From Pelotomaculum sp. DTU098 (lineage in GTDB: Bacteria > Bacillota > Desulfotomaculia > Desulfotomaculales > Pelotomaculaceae), in NCBI GenBank assembly GCA_001512635.1, contig LFSA01000075.1:1-40522 (forward strand): 40,522 bases of DNA, given 5' to 3'. Position numbers and translations under genes: made by a program. Of this stretch, positions 1 to 7,791 are shown piece by piece. The notes beneath the pieces were generated by a model, which was given only the letters and a program-made list of their open reading frames with translations, had not been told where the DNA came from and made no database searches. Numbering within the stretch: position 1 is the first letter of the stretch; every line of letters starts with the position of its first letter.

Positions 1-245
1 GGCATTGATAAATGCAGGGCATAACATTTAAGATCTGCCGCTGCTTCCTTATATTTATTTATGATCAGCGGCACCCCGTGCTTCAGGCAGATATCCCTTA
101 CGCTTTCCGCTAACCTTTTATATTCCGCTAAACTCAAATCCTTTTCCCGTAGCAGAATGGCCAGGGGTTTTCCTTGCGCAATCTGGTCAAGCCGCTCTAA
201 AAAATCATCCTGGCACATCTTCCGGTTCGTCACACAAATAAGCAT
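1..245 (-). CDS. thiE: ThiE/TenI-like thiamine phosphate synthase, partial
   Basis: This is the N-terminal 81 codons of a gene whose 3' end lies beyond the left edge. The open frame begins MLICVTNRKMCQDDF and continues with a LAILLREKDLS segment and HGVPLIIN. These are the first strands of the thiamine phosphate synthase / TenI barrel, where RxKDL and the (I/V)N strand recur. ThiE joins thiazole phosphate to HMP-pyrophosphate; TenI proteins isomerise the thiazole. The ATG sits 10 bases after the thiH stop and is preceded by AGGTGATTTTTT, so it is the last visible gene of the thiS-F-G-H operon. The diphosphate-binding C-terminal half is missing, so ThiE and TenI cannot be told apart. The operon position favours thiazole/thiamine synthesis. 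Confidence 0.75.
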   Translation of the reverse strand, partial: MLICVTNRKMCQDDFLERLDQIAQGKPLAILLREKDLSLAEYKRLAESVRDICLKHGVPLIINKYKEAAADLKCYALHLSM

Positions 246-255
246 AAAAAATCAC

Positions 256-1410
256 CTATACCCGGACGTAATCGTTATAAACCGGCTGCAGACCCCGGTT
301 TATAATCATTTGATGTATTTCCTTTACGCTCCGGGGATCAGAAATCTCAAATTGCTCATCGCCTTTTTCCTCTACCAGATGTCCGCCCACCCCAACCCTG
401 ACGCCGGCGGAGATTTTGGTGGCAACCATGCCGATAACATGATCCCTAAAGCGCGGTCTTTCTCTTGTGGAGATGGTAATACCGGCAAAGGGCATAAATA
501 AACGATAGGCGAGCATTACATGTAAGAGCTGTTTTTCTTGAACATCACGGGGACTCAACCCGGCATTATTAATATAAGGTCTTAAGCGGGGAACAGAAAA
601 GGAAATCTCCGCGTGAGGATACTTCTGTTGAATAAAATAAGCATGTAAACCGGTGGCAAAAGCATCTTTGCGATAATCATCCAGCCCCAGAAGAGCCCCG
701 AAGGCAACCCCGCGCATGCCGGCCATAAGCGCCCTCTCCTGGGCATGGAAACGGTAAGGATAAACTCTTTTCGGTCCATCAACATGAACTTCGTCATACT
801 TATCTGGATTGTAAGTTTCCTGGTAAACACAGACATAATCCGCGCCACATTCATGTAAGAATTTATATTCATCAATATTCAAGGGGTAGATCTCCAAACT
901 GACTGAGTAGAAATACTTTGCCGCCATTTTTACGGCTTCTCCAATATACGCAGGTCCCGATTGCCGGCGTGATTCCCCGGTGAGAATCAGGATGTCCTGC
1001 AGTCCTGTTTCCGCAATGGCTTGAAGCTCCTTTTCCAATTCGTCAGCTGAAAGTTTTCCCCGGCGGATTCTATTTTTATAATTAAAGCCACAATAGGCAC
1101 AAAGGTTTTCACAATAGTTTGCGATATACAAAGGAGTAAAAAGGTGCACAGAATTGCCAAAATGCTTTCTCGTCTCCTGCAGTGCCCTTTGTGCCATTTG
1201 TTCCAAATAGGGCATAGCTGCCGGAGATAAGACAGCAGCATAATCATCAATGGATAATTGTTCCTTCACCAGTGCCCTTTGTACATCCTGGGCTGTATAC
1301 TGCCGGTAGTCATATTCTCTCAGGTGCTCTAATACTTTGTCCATAATGTCTGAATCAATTGCTTCCATACCATCTAAGTAGGTCATGTGGTCAATCTTAT
1401 GCAGTGCCAT
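256..1410 (-). CDS. thiH: 2-iminoacetate synthase ThiH (radical SAM)
   Basis: ThiH cleaves L-tyrosine with a 5'-deoxyadenosyl radical to give dehydroglycine and p-cresol; dehydroglycine is used by ThiG to build the thiazole ring. It is the anaerobic alternative to glycine oxidase ThiO. The 384-residue product has normal length and the radical SAM cluster motif CENLCAYC (Cys100, 104, 107), followed by GFNYKNR and a barrel with LTGESR (the SAM-binding GE-like motif). The C-terminal GVGGH/QFEISDPRSV segment is typical of the family. The ATG is preceded by GGAGG lying in the 3' end of thiG, two bases away, which suggests translational coupling. An anaerobic lifestyle is consistent with the choice of ThiH. 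Confidence 0.95.
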   Translation of the reverse strand: MALHKIDHMTYLDGMEAIDSDIMDKVLEHLREYDYRQYTAQDVQRALVKEQLSIDDYAAVLSPAAMPYLEQMAQRALQETRKHFGNSVHLFTPLYIANYCENLCAYCGFNYKNRIRRGKLSADELEKELQAIAETGLQDILILTGESRRQSGPAYIGEAVKMAAKYFYSVSLEIYPLNIDEYKFLHECGADYVCVYQETYNPDKYDEVHVDGPKRVYPYRFHAQERALMAGMRGVAFGALLGLDDYRKDAFATGLHAYFIQQKYPHAEISFSVPRLRPYINNAGLSPRDVQEKQLLHVMLAYRLFMPFAGITISTRERPRFRDHVIGMVATKISAGVRVGVGGHLVEEKGDEQFEISDPRSVKEIHQMIINRGLQPVYNDYVRV

Positions 1411-1412
1411 GG

Positions 1413-2180
1413 TTAATCCTCCAAAAACCCGGTCAAAGGACTGGAAGCCTCTGCCCCTTTGTCTAACACCCGGCCAAGTCCGGCCAGGTAAGCCGCGCGG
1501 CCAGCCTCAATGGCCAGCTTGAATGCCTTTGCCATAAGAGCTACATTATTTGCTGTGGCCACGGCGGTATTACACATGATGGCATCGACACCCATTTCCA
1601 TAGCCTCGCAAGCCTGGGATGGGCATCCTATGCCTGCATCTACAATAATGGGTAAATCAATTTCATCCAGCAGGATTCTAATAAATTCCTTCGTGCATAA
1701 TCCTTTATTGCTGCCGATTGGTGCGCCCAAAGGCATAACCGCTGCGGCGCCGGCATCTACCAGGGCTCTGGCCGTATATAAATCGGGATACATATAGGGC
1801 AATACGATAAAACCTTCCCTGGCTAAAAGTTCCGTAGCTTTGACAGTCTCATAATTATCCGGCAGAAGGTACTTGGAATCGCGGATCACTTCCACCTTGA
1901 CAAAATCCCCGCAACCGATTTCTCTTGCCAGGCGGGCTATTCTCAGCGCCTCCTCGGCATTTCTTGCTCCGGAAGTGTTGGGTAGTAGAGTAACGTCCTT
2001 TGGGATATAATCGAGAATATTTTCTTCTCCCCCAATATTGGCCCGGCGTAGCGCCAGCGTTACCATCTGGGCTCCCCCGTTTTCCACAACGGCCTTCACT
2101 ATATCCAGAGAAAACTTCCCTGACCCCAGGATAAACCTGGATTGAAATTCGTGCCCGCCAAGAATTAATTTATCATCCAT
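1413..2180 (-). CDS. thiG: thiazole synthase ThiG
   Basis: ThiG forms the thiazole phosphate ring from deoxyxylulose 5-phosphate, dehydroglycine and ThiS thiocarboxylate. The 255-residue product shows [18 protein letters not shown] at the N terminus, the Schiff-base lysine in FVKVEVI (Lys95), and the phosphate-binding segments [11 protein letters not shown] and IVDAGIG. An upstream ATG at 2210 would add ten residues. I prefer the ATG at 2180 because AGAGGAG lies eight bases before it and the protein then starts MDDKLILGG, as usual for the family. Its frame starts just after the thiF stop (2203), and its 3' end abuts thiH. Gene order thiS-F-G-H supports the call. Confidence 0.95.
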   Translation of the reverse strand: MDDKLILGGHEFQSRFILGSGKFSLDIVKAVVENGGAQMVTLALRRANIGGEENILDYIPKDVTLLPNTSGARNAEEALRIARLAREIGCGDFVKVEVIRDSKYLLPDNYETVKATELLAREGFIVLPYMYPDLYTARALVDAGAAAVMPLGAPIGSNKGLCTKEFIRILLDEIDLPIIVDAGIGCPSQACEAMEMGVDAIMCNTAVATANNVALMAKAFKLAIEAGRAAYLAGLGRVLDKGAEASSPLTGFLED

Positions 2181-2202
2181 TTCTATTTCTCCTCTCATAC
2201 TC

Positions 2203-3006
2203 TCATACATCTTCTATCCCGAGCAAAAGCCGCAAAACCATGTTAGCCTGATGGCCGGCACAAATATGCACTCTCGGCGCCATCAATCCTCTCCCGATTT
2301 TTGCTTCGTTTATAAAATCCCCGCAGATATATAAATTCTTCATTACTTTTTTGGTCTGAATCAGGTTTGAACTGTCATACCCGGCCAAACCGGAGGCAGC
2401 GACAATTTTAACATCCGGGAGTTTTTCCAAAACTGTGTTGACCAGCATTGCTTTTTCCCTGGCTTTATCAAAGGCTTCACAAATTATATCATAGCCGCTA
2501 AATAATTCTACGACATTTTCTTCTGTAACCCTTGTCGTTTTAACCTCCACCAAAATAAAGGGGTTTATTTGCTCAATTTGTTTTTTTAAGGCAATAGTTT
2601 TCGGCATTCCCAAATGACTTATGTAATAACTCTGCCGGTTCAAATTACTGGGTTCTACAAGATCAAAATCCACCAGGAGCAACTGCCCAACACCGCTCCT
2701 GGCCAGCATAACGGCAATATTTGAACCCAGGCCCCCCAAGCCGGCAATGGCCACCTTACCTTTTTTCAATCTTTCATGGACATGGGGCGTATGCCTTGCC
2801 ATCATCATACTCTCAAGCTCATCTTGTTTGGGCATAACCCCTTTTGGGATGATGGTTATGATATCATTTTCCGCCAATGGGTAATCTTCTTCAATCTGAT
2901 AGCCGTTCAAGATAATAATACCATTTTCTTGGCCCACCAGATCTCTGATTTGAAAAGCAGTTTGACACTCAAAATCTCCCACTTGCCCGTTGACTGTTAA
3001 TTTCAT
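2203..3006 (-). CDS. thiF: ThiS adenylyltransferase ThiF with N-terminal ThiS-like domain
   Basis: The 267-residue product activates the C terminus of ThiS by adenylation for sulfur loading. Residues 1-55 form a small ThiS/MoaD-like beta-grasp segment that ends in IIPKG rather than the double glycine needed for sulfur transfer. Residues 80-267 are an E1-like Rossmann domain with the nucleotide loop GLGGLGSN (89-96), the [13 protein letters not shown] segment that contacts ATP, and CEAFDKA. The paired CxxC zinc motifs of E. coli ThiF/MoeB are absent, as is common in the clostridial ThiF subfamily. The ATG lies four bases after thiS, with GGTGGGGG upstream inside thiS. The fused domain is known from related ThiF proteins; its role is not established from sequence. 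Confidence 0.92.
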   Translation of the reverse strand: MKLTVNGQVGDFECQTAFQIRDLVGQENGIIILNGYQIEEDYPLAENDIITIIPKGVMPKQDELESMMMARHTPHVHERLKKGKVAIAGLGGLGSNIAVMLARSGVGQLLLVDFDLVEPSNLNRQSYYISHLGMPKTIALKKQIEQINPFILVEVKTTRVTEENVVELFSGYDIICEAFDKAREKAMLVNTVLEKLPDVKIVAASGLAGYDSSNLIQTKKVMKNLYICGDFINEAKIGRGLMAPRVHICAGHQANMVLRLLLGIEDV

Positions 3007-3009
3007 TTC

Positions 3010-3204
3010 TTAGCCCCCACCAACAAAGCTGACAATCTCCAGCTTATCCTCATTATTGAGCATCACGTCCTTGTATGCTGATTTGGGGACAACTTTTCCG
3101 TTAAGTTCCACGGCAATTAACCTGAGATCATAATTTTTTTCCAGGAGAAAATCCTGCAAACTTTTACTCTCCTCAAGAGGAATAACCTTTCCGTTAACTT
3201 TCAT
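3010..3204 (-). CDS. thiS: sulfur carrier protein ThiS
   Basis: ThiS is a ubiquitin-like sulfur carrier; its C-terminal Gly-Gly is adenylated by ThiF and converted to a thiocarboxylate that donates sulfur to thiazole. The 64-residue product begins MKVNGKVIPLEE, contains VAVELNGKVVPKSAYKDV-type beta-grasp features and ends FVGGG, as expected. A longer frame starting at 3240 would run through the leader terminator and is unlikely. The ATG at 3204 has GAAGGAAG about eight bases upstream. It is the first gene of the thiS-F-G-H-E operon and follows a promoter and terminator-like leader at 3331-3225. Confidence 0.93.
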   Translation of the reverse strand: MKVNGKVIPLEESKSLQDFLLEKNYDLRLIAVELNGKVVPKSAYKDVMLNNEDKLEIVSFVGGG

Positions 3205-3224
3205 TAGCCCACTTCCTTCGGTAA

Positions 3225-3280
3225 ATAATAAAAAAAGCACAAAATGAACCTCCGCCCATTAGGTGTCCCTTTTGTGCTTT
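3225..3280 (-). promoter_or_regulatory. terminator-like hairpin in the thiS leader (candidate attenuator)
   Basis: Between the promoter and thiS the transcript holds an 11-bp perfect stem (AAAGCACAAAA pairing with TTTTGTGCTTT), followed by a run of T. This is the shape of an intrinsic terminator placed before the first gene. Its 25-base loop (3245-3269) is purine-rich and contains a second possible short stem, ACCT with AGGT. Positioned here, it could abort transcription unless a ligand or protein disrupts it. It does not carry the THI-box sequence of a TPP riboswitch. The effector is unknown. Confidence 0.6.
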
Positions 3281-3302
3281 ATTGGCTTGCTATTATTAGT
3301 GT

Positions 3303-3331
3303 AGTGTATATTAATTCAATTTTATTGTCAA
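3303..3331 (-). promoter_or_regulatory. sigma-A-type promoter of the thi operon
   Basis: TTGACA at 3331-3326 is followed after 17 bases by TACACT at 3308-3303, giving an expected start near 3296, about 90 bases before thiS. The -35 element is perfect and the -10 matches four of six consensus bases. Confidence 0.7.
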
Positions 3332-3416
3332 GGGGTAAATCTACAGACATTCAACCACTCAAAAAAGAACAATAAAAATAAAATGGACCCCGAAAAAAGA
3401 ATAATTAAGTAATTAA

Positions 3417-3452
3417 GCCACAAACAATCACAAGAACATGATTGTTTGTGGC
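3417..3452 (-). terminator. 14-bp perfect hairpin downstream of ppdK
   Basis: GCCACAAACAATCA pairs perfectly with TGATTGTTTGTGGC around an 8-base loop, about 50 bases after the ppdK stop. No clean T-run follows on the minus strand, only an AT-rich stretch. It may be a terminator or a transcript-stabilising hairpin at the end of the ccpN-ppdK operon. The rest of the 300-base gap between thiS and ppdK is AT-rich and holds no coding signal I can see. Confidence 0.5.
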
Positions 3453-3504
3453 TAATGTTTAGGGTTAACTACAGGGGCAGGAGTTTTTGGGAACTCCGTC
3501 TATA

Positions 3505-6174
3505 TTATTTTAAACCTTCCTTCATCCGGTTTTTGTTGTTAACAGCAGCCTGAGCTGCCGCCAGCCTGGCGATGGGAACCCGGAAAGGCGAGCAGCTGAC
3601 ATAATCCAGTCCTATTTCCTGGCAGAACTCAATTGATGATGGTTCTCCGCCGTGCTCTCCACAGATCCCGATCAACAGGTCCGGAGTGGTCTTCCGTCCC
3701 TGTTCAACGGTCCACTTCATTAATTTACCCACACCCTTGCGGTCCAGTACCATAAAGGGGTTTTCAGGTAAAATCTTCTTCTCTTGATAGACCTGGATGA
3801 ATTTACCCTCGGCGTCATCCCTGGAGAAGCCCAGCGTGGTCTGGGTCAGATCATTGGTGCCAAAGGAAAAGAAATCAGCCGCTTGCGCCAATTCATCTGC
3901 CAGCAGGGCAGCCCGGGGTATCTCGATCATGGTACCCACGGTGTAGTGGAAAGATATTCCGGTCTCTTTAACCACTTTTTCAGCCTCGGCGACGACAATC
4001 TGACGCAGGAAAGACAGCTCGTTGAGATCTATTACAAGGGGAATTTCAACTTCCGGAATGGGGTTGAAACCTTCCTTAACTAACTGGGCTGTGGCAAGAA
4101 AAATTGCCCTGGCCTGCATGGCATAGATTTCAGGGAAAGTGATGCCCAGGCGGCAACCCCGGTGCCCCAGCATGGGGTTGAGTTCGGACAGGCCACGGAC
4201 CTTACGCAAGAGCTCTTCCTTTTTCTCAATTTCAGCCTTGCTTCCATTTGTCAACCGCAGCCGGGTTATCTCCACCAAAAGCTCCTCGGCATTGGGTAAG
4301 AATTCGTGGAGAGGTGGATCTAAAAGCCTGATTGTCACAGGCAGCCCGTCCATAGCTTTTAAGATCCCGTAGAAATCACCCTGCTGCATGGGCAATAATT
4401 TGTCCAGGGCGGCCTGTCGCTCTGCCTTGTCGGCAGACAAGATCATTTCCTGGACAATGGGCAGGCGGTCCTGGGCCATAAACATATGCTCGGTACGGGT
4501 CAAACCGATTCCCTCAGCTCCAAATTCCCTGGATTTGGCGGCATCCTGAGGGGTATCGGCATTTGCCCTGACGCCCAGGGTCCGGAGCTGGTCCGCCCAC
4601 TCCAGAAGTTGTTTAAATTCAGGTGAGAGCTCGGGATCGAGCATCGGCACTTCGCCGAGGATTACATTACCTGTGGAACCGTCTATAGAAATCGTGTCAC
4701 CCTTCCTGACCACCAGGTCTCCCACTGAGAAAACATTTTTTTCGTAATCAATACTTATGGATTCACAGCCACAAACACAGGGCTTGCCCATCCCCCGCGC
4801 CACCACGGCAGCGTGGCTGGTCATCCCACCCCGGGAGGTAAGGACGCCCTGGGAGCCTACAATTCCATGGATGTCGTCAGGAGTTGTTTCTACACGAACC
4901 AGGATGATCTTTTTACCTTCCGCGTTCAATCTTTCGGCTTCGTCCGCATCAAACACAACCATCCCTGAGGCAGCACCGGGTGAAGCCGGCAGCCCCCTGG
5001 CAATAATGTTCAGCTTTGCCCCGCTGTTGATGCGCCGGTGCAGAAGCTGATCCAGTTGCCCGGGCTCGACCCGCAGCACAGCTTCCTCACGGGTAATTAA
5101 ACCTTCCTCAACCATGTCCACGGCAATTTTGATGGCAGCCTGAGCCGTACGCTTTCCGCTACGGGTCTGCAGTATCCAGAGCTTACCCCGCTCCACTGTA
5201 AATTCGATATCCTGCATATCCCTGTAGTGCCTGGTCAAAAGCCCGCACACTTCGGCAAACTGGTTGTAAATCTCCGGCATATCCTGCTGCAGTAGATCAA
5301 TGGGCTGCGGTGTCCGGATCCCGGCCACCACATCTTCGCCCTGGGCGTTAATCAGGTATTCACCGTAGATTTTATTCTCTCCGGTCGAAGGGTTGCGGGT
5401 AAAAGCAACGCCGGTGCCGCTGTCGTTTCCCAGGTTGCCGAAAACCATAACCTGTATATTTACAGCCGTCCCAAGGTCGTCCGGGATTTTATTAATCTTG
5501 CGGTAAACAATAGCCCGGTCGTTATTCCAAGAATTAAAGACGGCACGGACCGCCATAAAGAGCTGTTCCATAGGCTCCTGGGGAAAGAGACGGCCGGTTT
5601 CTTTCTGGACTAATTTTTTATATTCAGCAATAATCTCCCGCCAATCTCCGGCGGAAAGCTGGTTGTCAAGTTTAATCTGGACCTTTTCCTTATGGTTAGC
5701 TAGAATACTTTCAAATTTGTGGTGCTCCACTCCCATCACAACGTCACCGAACATATTGATAAAGCGGCGGTAGCAGTCCAGGGCAAACCGCTCGTCTCCG
5801 GTGGCGGAAGCCAGAGCTTCTGTGGTACGGTCATTTAAACCAAGGTTTAAAACTGTATCCATCATCCCGGGCATGGAAACAGGAGCACCTGAACGGACTG
5901 ACAGCAGCAGTGGATTGGCCTCGTCGCCAAACCTCTTCCCGGTCTTCTCCTCCAGCCGGGCGATACCTTGCTGGATTTGTTCTTCCAGCCCGGCGGGAAA
6001 CTGCTGATCCTGGGCGGTAAAATCCTTACAGGCCTCCGTTGTAACAATTAAACCAGGTGGTACAGGCAGGCCGATGTTTGTCATTTCGGCCAGGTTTGCT
6101 CCCTTCCCACCCAGCAGGTTTTTCATCCCGGCATTTCCTTCTTCAAACAGGTAAACATACTTTTTAGTTGACAT
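3505..6174 (-). CDS. ppdK: pyruvate, phosphate dikinase
   Basis: PPDK interconverts pyruvate, ATP and phosphate with PEP, AMP and pyrophosphate in the cytoplasm. The 889-residue protein has the N-terminal ATP-grasp domain (KKYVYLFEEGNAGMKNLLGGKGANLAEM), the swivelling phosphohistidine domain with GGMTSHAAVVARG (His454), and a C-terminal PEP/pyruvate barrel ending in GICGEHGGEP with the catalytic Cys at about 838. A longer frame to 6246 is open, but the ATG at 6174 has a strong site, AGAGGTG, and gives the normal start MSTKKYVYLF. It overlaps the end of the regulatory protein gene by 11 bases. In clostridia the enzyme can serve glycolysis (ATP gain from PEP) or gluconeogenesis; its CcpN neighbour hints at control by carbon state. 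Confidence 0.96.
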   Translation of the reverse strand: MSTKKYVYLFEEGNAGMKNLLGGKGANLAEMTNIGLPVPPGLIVTTEACKDFTAQDQQFPAGLEEQIQQGIARLEEKTGKRFGDEANPLLLSVRSGAPVSMPGMMDTVLNLGLNDRTTEALASATGDERFALDCYRRFINMFGDVVMGVEHHKFESILANHKEKVQIKLDNQLSAGDWREIIAEYKKLVQKETGRLFPQEPMEQLFMAVRAVFNSWNNDRAIVYRKINKIPDDLGTAVNIQVMVFGNLGNDSGTGVAFTRNPSTGENKIYGEYLINAQGEDVVAGIRTPQPIDLLQQDMPEIYNQFAEVCGLLTRHYRDMQDIEFTVERGKLWILQTRSGKRTAQAAIKIAVDMVEEGLITREEAVLRVEPGQLDQLLHRRINSGAKLNIIARGLPASPGAASGMVVFDADEAERLNAEGKKIILVRVETTPDDIHGIVGSQGVLTSRGGMTSHAAVVARGMGKPCVCGCESISIDYEKNVFSVGDLVVRKGDTISIDGSTGNVILGEVPMLDPELSPEFKQLLEWADQLRTLGVRANADTPQDAAKSREFGAEGIGLTRTEHMFMAQDRLPIVQEMILSADKAERQAALDKLLPMQQGDFYGILKAMDGLPVTIRLLDPPLHEFLPNAEELLVEITRLRLTNGSKAEIEKKEELLRKVRGLSELNPMLGHRGCRLGITFPEIYAMQARAIFLATAQLVKEGFNPIPEVEIPLVIDLNELSFLRQIVVAEAEKVVKETGISFHYTVGTMIEIPRAALLADELAQAADFFSFGTNDLTQTTLGFSRDDAEGKFIQVYQEKKILPENPFMVLDRKGVGKLMKWTVEQGRKTTPDLLIGICGEHGGEPSSIEFCQEIGLDYVSCSPFRVPIARLAAAQAAVNNKNRMKEGLK

Positions 6175-7033
6175 GCCTTTCACCTCTGTAATATATTTCC
6201 AGCACACGGCTTGCTGTCTCTTCAACGGCCTTGTTGGTAACGTCAATTATCGGGCAGCCGACCTTTTTCATGAAGTTTTCGGCGTATTCCAATTCCTTGA
6301 GAATCCGCTCCATCCTTGCATAGTCAGCGTCCGAAGTAAGGCCAAGGGTGTTTAGCCGTTCTCTTCTGATCTCGTGTAGCTGCTGAGGCTGTATGGTCAG
6401 GCCGATTAGTTTATGCTTTGGGAGGCGAAAGAGCTCATCTGGCGGGGATACCTCCGGGACCAGCGGCATGTTGGCAGCTTTAATCTGTTTGTTCGCCAGG
6501 TACATGCACAGGGGTGTTTTGGAAGTGCGGGAAATCCCGATTATCACAATGTCAGCCTTGAGGATGCCCCGGGGGTCCCTGCCGTCGTCATATTTAACAG
6601 CAAACTCGATAGCCTCAACCTTTCGATAATAGTCGCTGTCCATTTTCCGGACCAATCCAGGCTCCAGCTTCGGGTCCCGGTTAACAAGCTGGGATACCGC
6701 TTCCAGCATCGGGGTCAGAACATCCACCGTCGGGATACCGTATTTAGCCGCTTCCTGGACCAAAACTCTCTTTAATTCCGGAATAACCAGGGTATATGCT
6801 ATAACACAGTTGTAGGAACTCGCTTCTTCTACAATCTCGGGGATCTCGTTGGGATTGTTAACATATGACAGGCGACGTATTTCCACTCCACCGTGATTAA
6901 ACTGAATGGCAGCAGCCCGGGCTACCAGTTCAGCAGTTTCGCCGATAGAATCGGATACGATGAATATGACTGGTTTGGCATCTTCTATGGAAATGATAAA
7001 CTCCCCCTTAACACCTTTCTCCCAGTTCCACAA
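6164..7033 (-). CDS. PPDK regulatory protein (bifunctional kinase/pyrophosphorylase, DUF299)
   Basis: This family (YqfL, RP1-like) inactivates PPDK by ADP-dependent phosphorylation of a threonine next to the catalytic histidine and reactivates it by phosphate-dependent removal. Its target ppdK follows directly, with 11 bases of overlap. Visible family features are PVIFIVSDSIGETAELV near the N terminus, the P-loop-like IIGISRTSKTPLCMYLA in the middle, and GCPIIDVTNKAVEETA at the C terminus. The frame is open from a TTG at 7033, inside ccpN, but no ribosome site precedes that codon. A strong AAGGGGGAG (7009-7001) instead points to translation starting near 6994, where only ATC, ATT or ATA codons occur. 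The start is therefore uncertain; a protein from 6994 would be 276 residues. Confidence 0.92.
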   Translation of the reverse strand: MWNWEKGVKGEFIISIEDAKPVIFIVSDSIGETAELVARAAAIQFNHGGVEIRRLSYVNNPNEIPEIVEEASSYNCVIAYTLVIPELKRVLVQEAAKYGIPTVDVLTPMLEAVSQLVNRDPKLEPGLVRKMDSDYYRKVEAIEFAVKYDDGRDPRGILKADIVIIGISRTSKTPLCMYLANKQIKAANMPLVPEVSPPDELFRLPKHKLIGLTIQPQQLHEIRRERLNTLGLTSDADYARMERILKELEYAENFMKKVGCPIIDVTNKAVEETASRVLEIYYRGERHVN

Positions 7034-7652
7034 AAAGTCGCGCTATGTTGGTTTTGCTTAAACGCCCGATAACTTCCAATCCTTCGCTGCCATCGGACTT
7101 GGTAACCTTGCGGACAACCGGCAGTGCGTCGACCTCGTGGGTTATGATTTTTTTTGCAGCAGCCCAGGCTGACTCTTCAGGTGTTGTATATAGTATATTT
7201 GGCATCCGGGTCATGATCACCCCAACCGGAAGCTGGTGAAGATCATGACCTCCCAGGGTGGTTTTTAGTAAATCCTTGCGGGAAATAACCCCTTCCAGCA
7301 GCCCTACGTCCTTAACCACAAAGAGAGTCCCTACATCCTTGATAAACATGGTCACAACAGCATCATACACGGAGCAGTCTTCGGGAACTACAACAGGAAT
7401 TGAGAGAACGCTTTCAACCATAACACTGCGAAGCTTTTCCGCCACTAGCCGGTACGGGGACTTGCCGCTGTGAAAATAACCCACTCTCGGGCGCGCTTCC
7501 AGCAGCCCGGCCATTGTCAGGATGGCAAGATCGGGCCGTAATGTCGCCCTGGTCAGGGAAAGTTTTTCAGCAATCTGGTCTCCGGTGATTGGCCCGGAAT
7601 TCTTCACGATTTCCAAAATGGTCTCCTGCCGCCTGGTTAGTTCCAAATCCAT
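7008..7652 (-). CDS. ccpN: CcpN-type transcriptional repressor (HTH plus two CBS domains)
   Basis: The 214-residue protein has an N-terminal winged-helix domain (LTRRQETILEIV through RVGYFHSGK, residues 5-63) followed by two CBS repeats (about 80-140 and 145-210). This is the layout of B. subtilis CcpN/YqzB, which represses gluconeogenic genes such as gapB and pckA and senses the ATP/ADP state through its CBS domains. As in Bacillus, it sits between glyS and the PPDK regulatory protein gene, here extended by ppdK. A sequence fitting the CcpN operator consensus lies 15-25 bases before its ATG, so autoregulation of the whole ccpN-regulator-ppdK operon is plausible. Its function in this organism is inferred from homology and position. 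Confidence 0.88.
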   Translation of the reverse strand: MDLELTRRQETILEIVKNSGPITGDQIAEKLSLTRATLRPDLAILTMAGLLEARPRVGYFHSGKSPYRLVAEKLRSVMVESVLSIPVVVPEDCSVYDAVVTMFIKDVGTLFVVKDVGLLEGVISRKDLLKTTLGGHDLHQLPVGVIMTRMPNILYTTPEESAWAAAKKIITHEVDALPVVRKVTKSDGSEGLEVIGRLSKTNIARLFVELGERC

Positions 7653-7666
7653 CGCCCCTTAGAGCA

Positions 7667-7677
7667 TATATGACATA
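7667..7677 (-). promoter_or_regulatory. candidate CcpN operator before ccpN
   Basis: Read on the minus strand the site is TATGTCATATA, which fits the CcpN binding consensus TRTGHYATAYW that I recall for B. subtilis at all eleven positions. It lies 15 bases upstream of the ccpN start within a very AT-rich leader (7661-7725) containing several TATA-like hexamers. I could not assign one clear promoter there. Confidence 0.55.
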
Positions 7678-7791
7678 CTAATAAGATTTTATATCTATAT
7701 AATATACTATATAGAGGAGAGTTTCCCTCCTTATTCCTAAAATATTTACGGCATAATTTAAAGAGAATGGATTATGGCGCCTATATGGCGC

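Noticed and set aside
3205-3300. TPP riboswitch before thiS
   Set aside because: The conserved THI-box segments (CTGAGA-type and the later GAACCTGAT-type) are not present; only a terminator-like hairpin is seen.
6174-6246. N-terminal extension of PPDK from 6246
   Set aside because: The extra residues do not match the family and the ATG at 6174 has a much better ribosome site.
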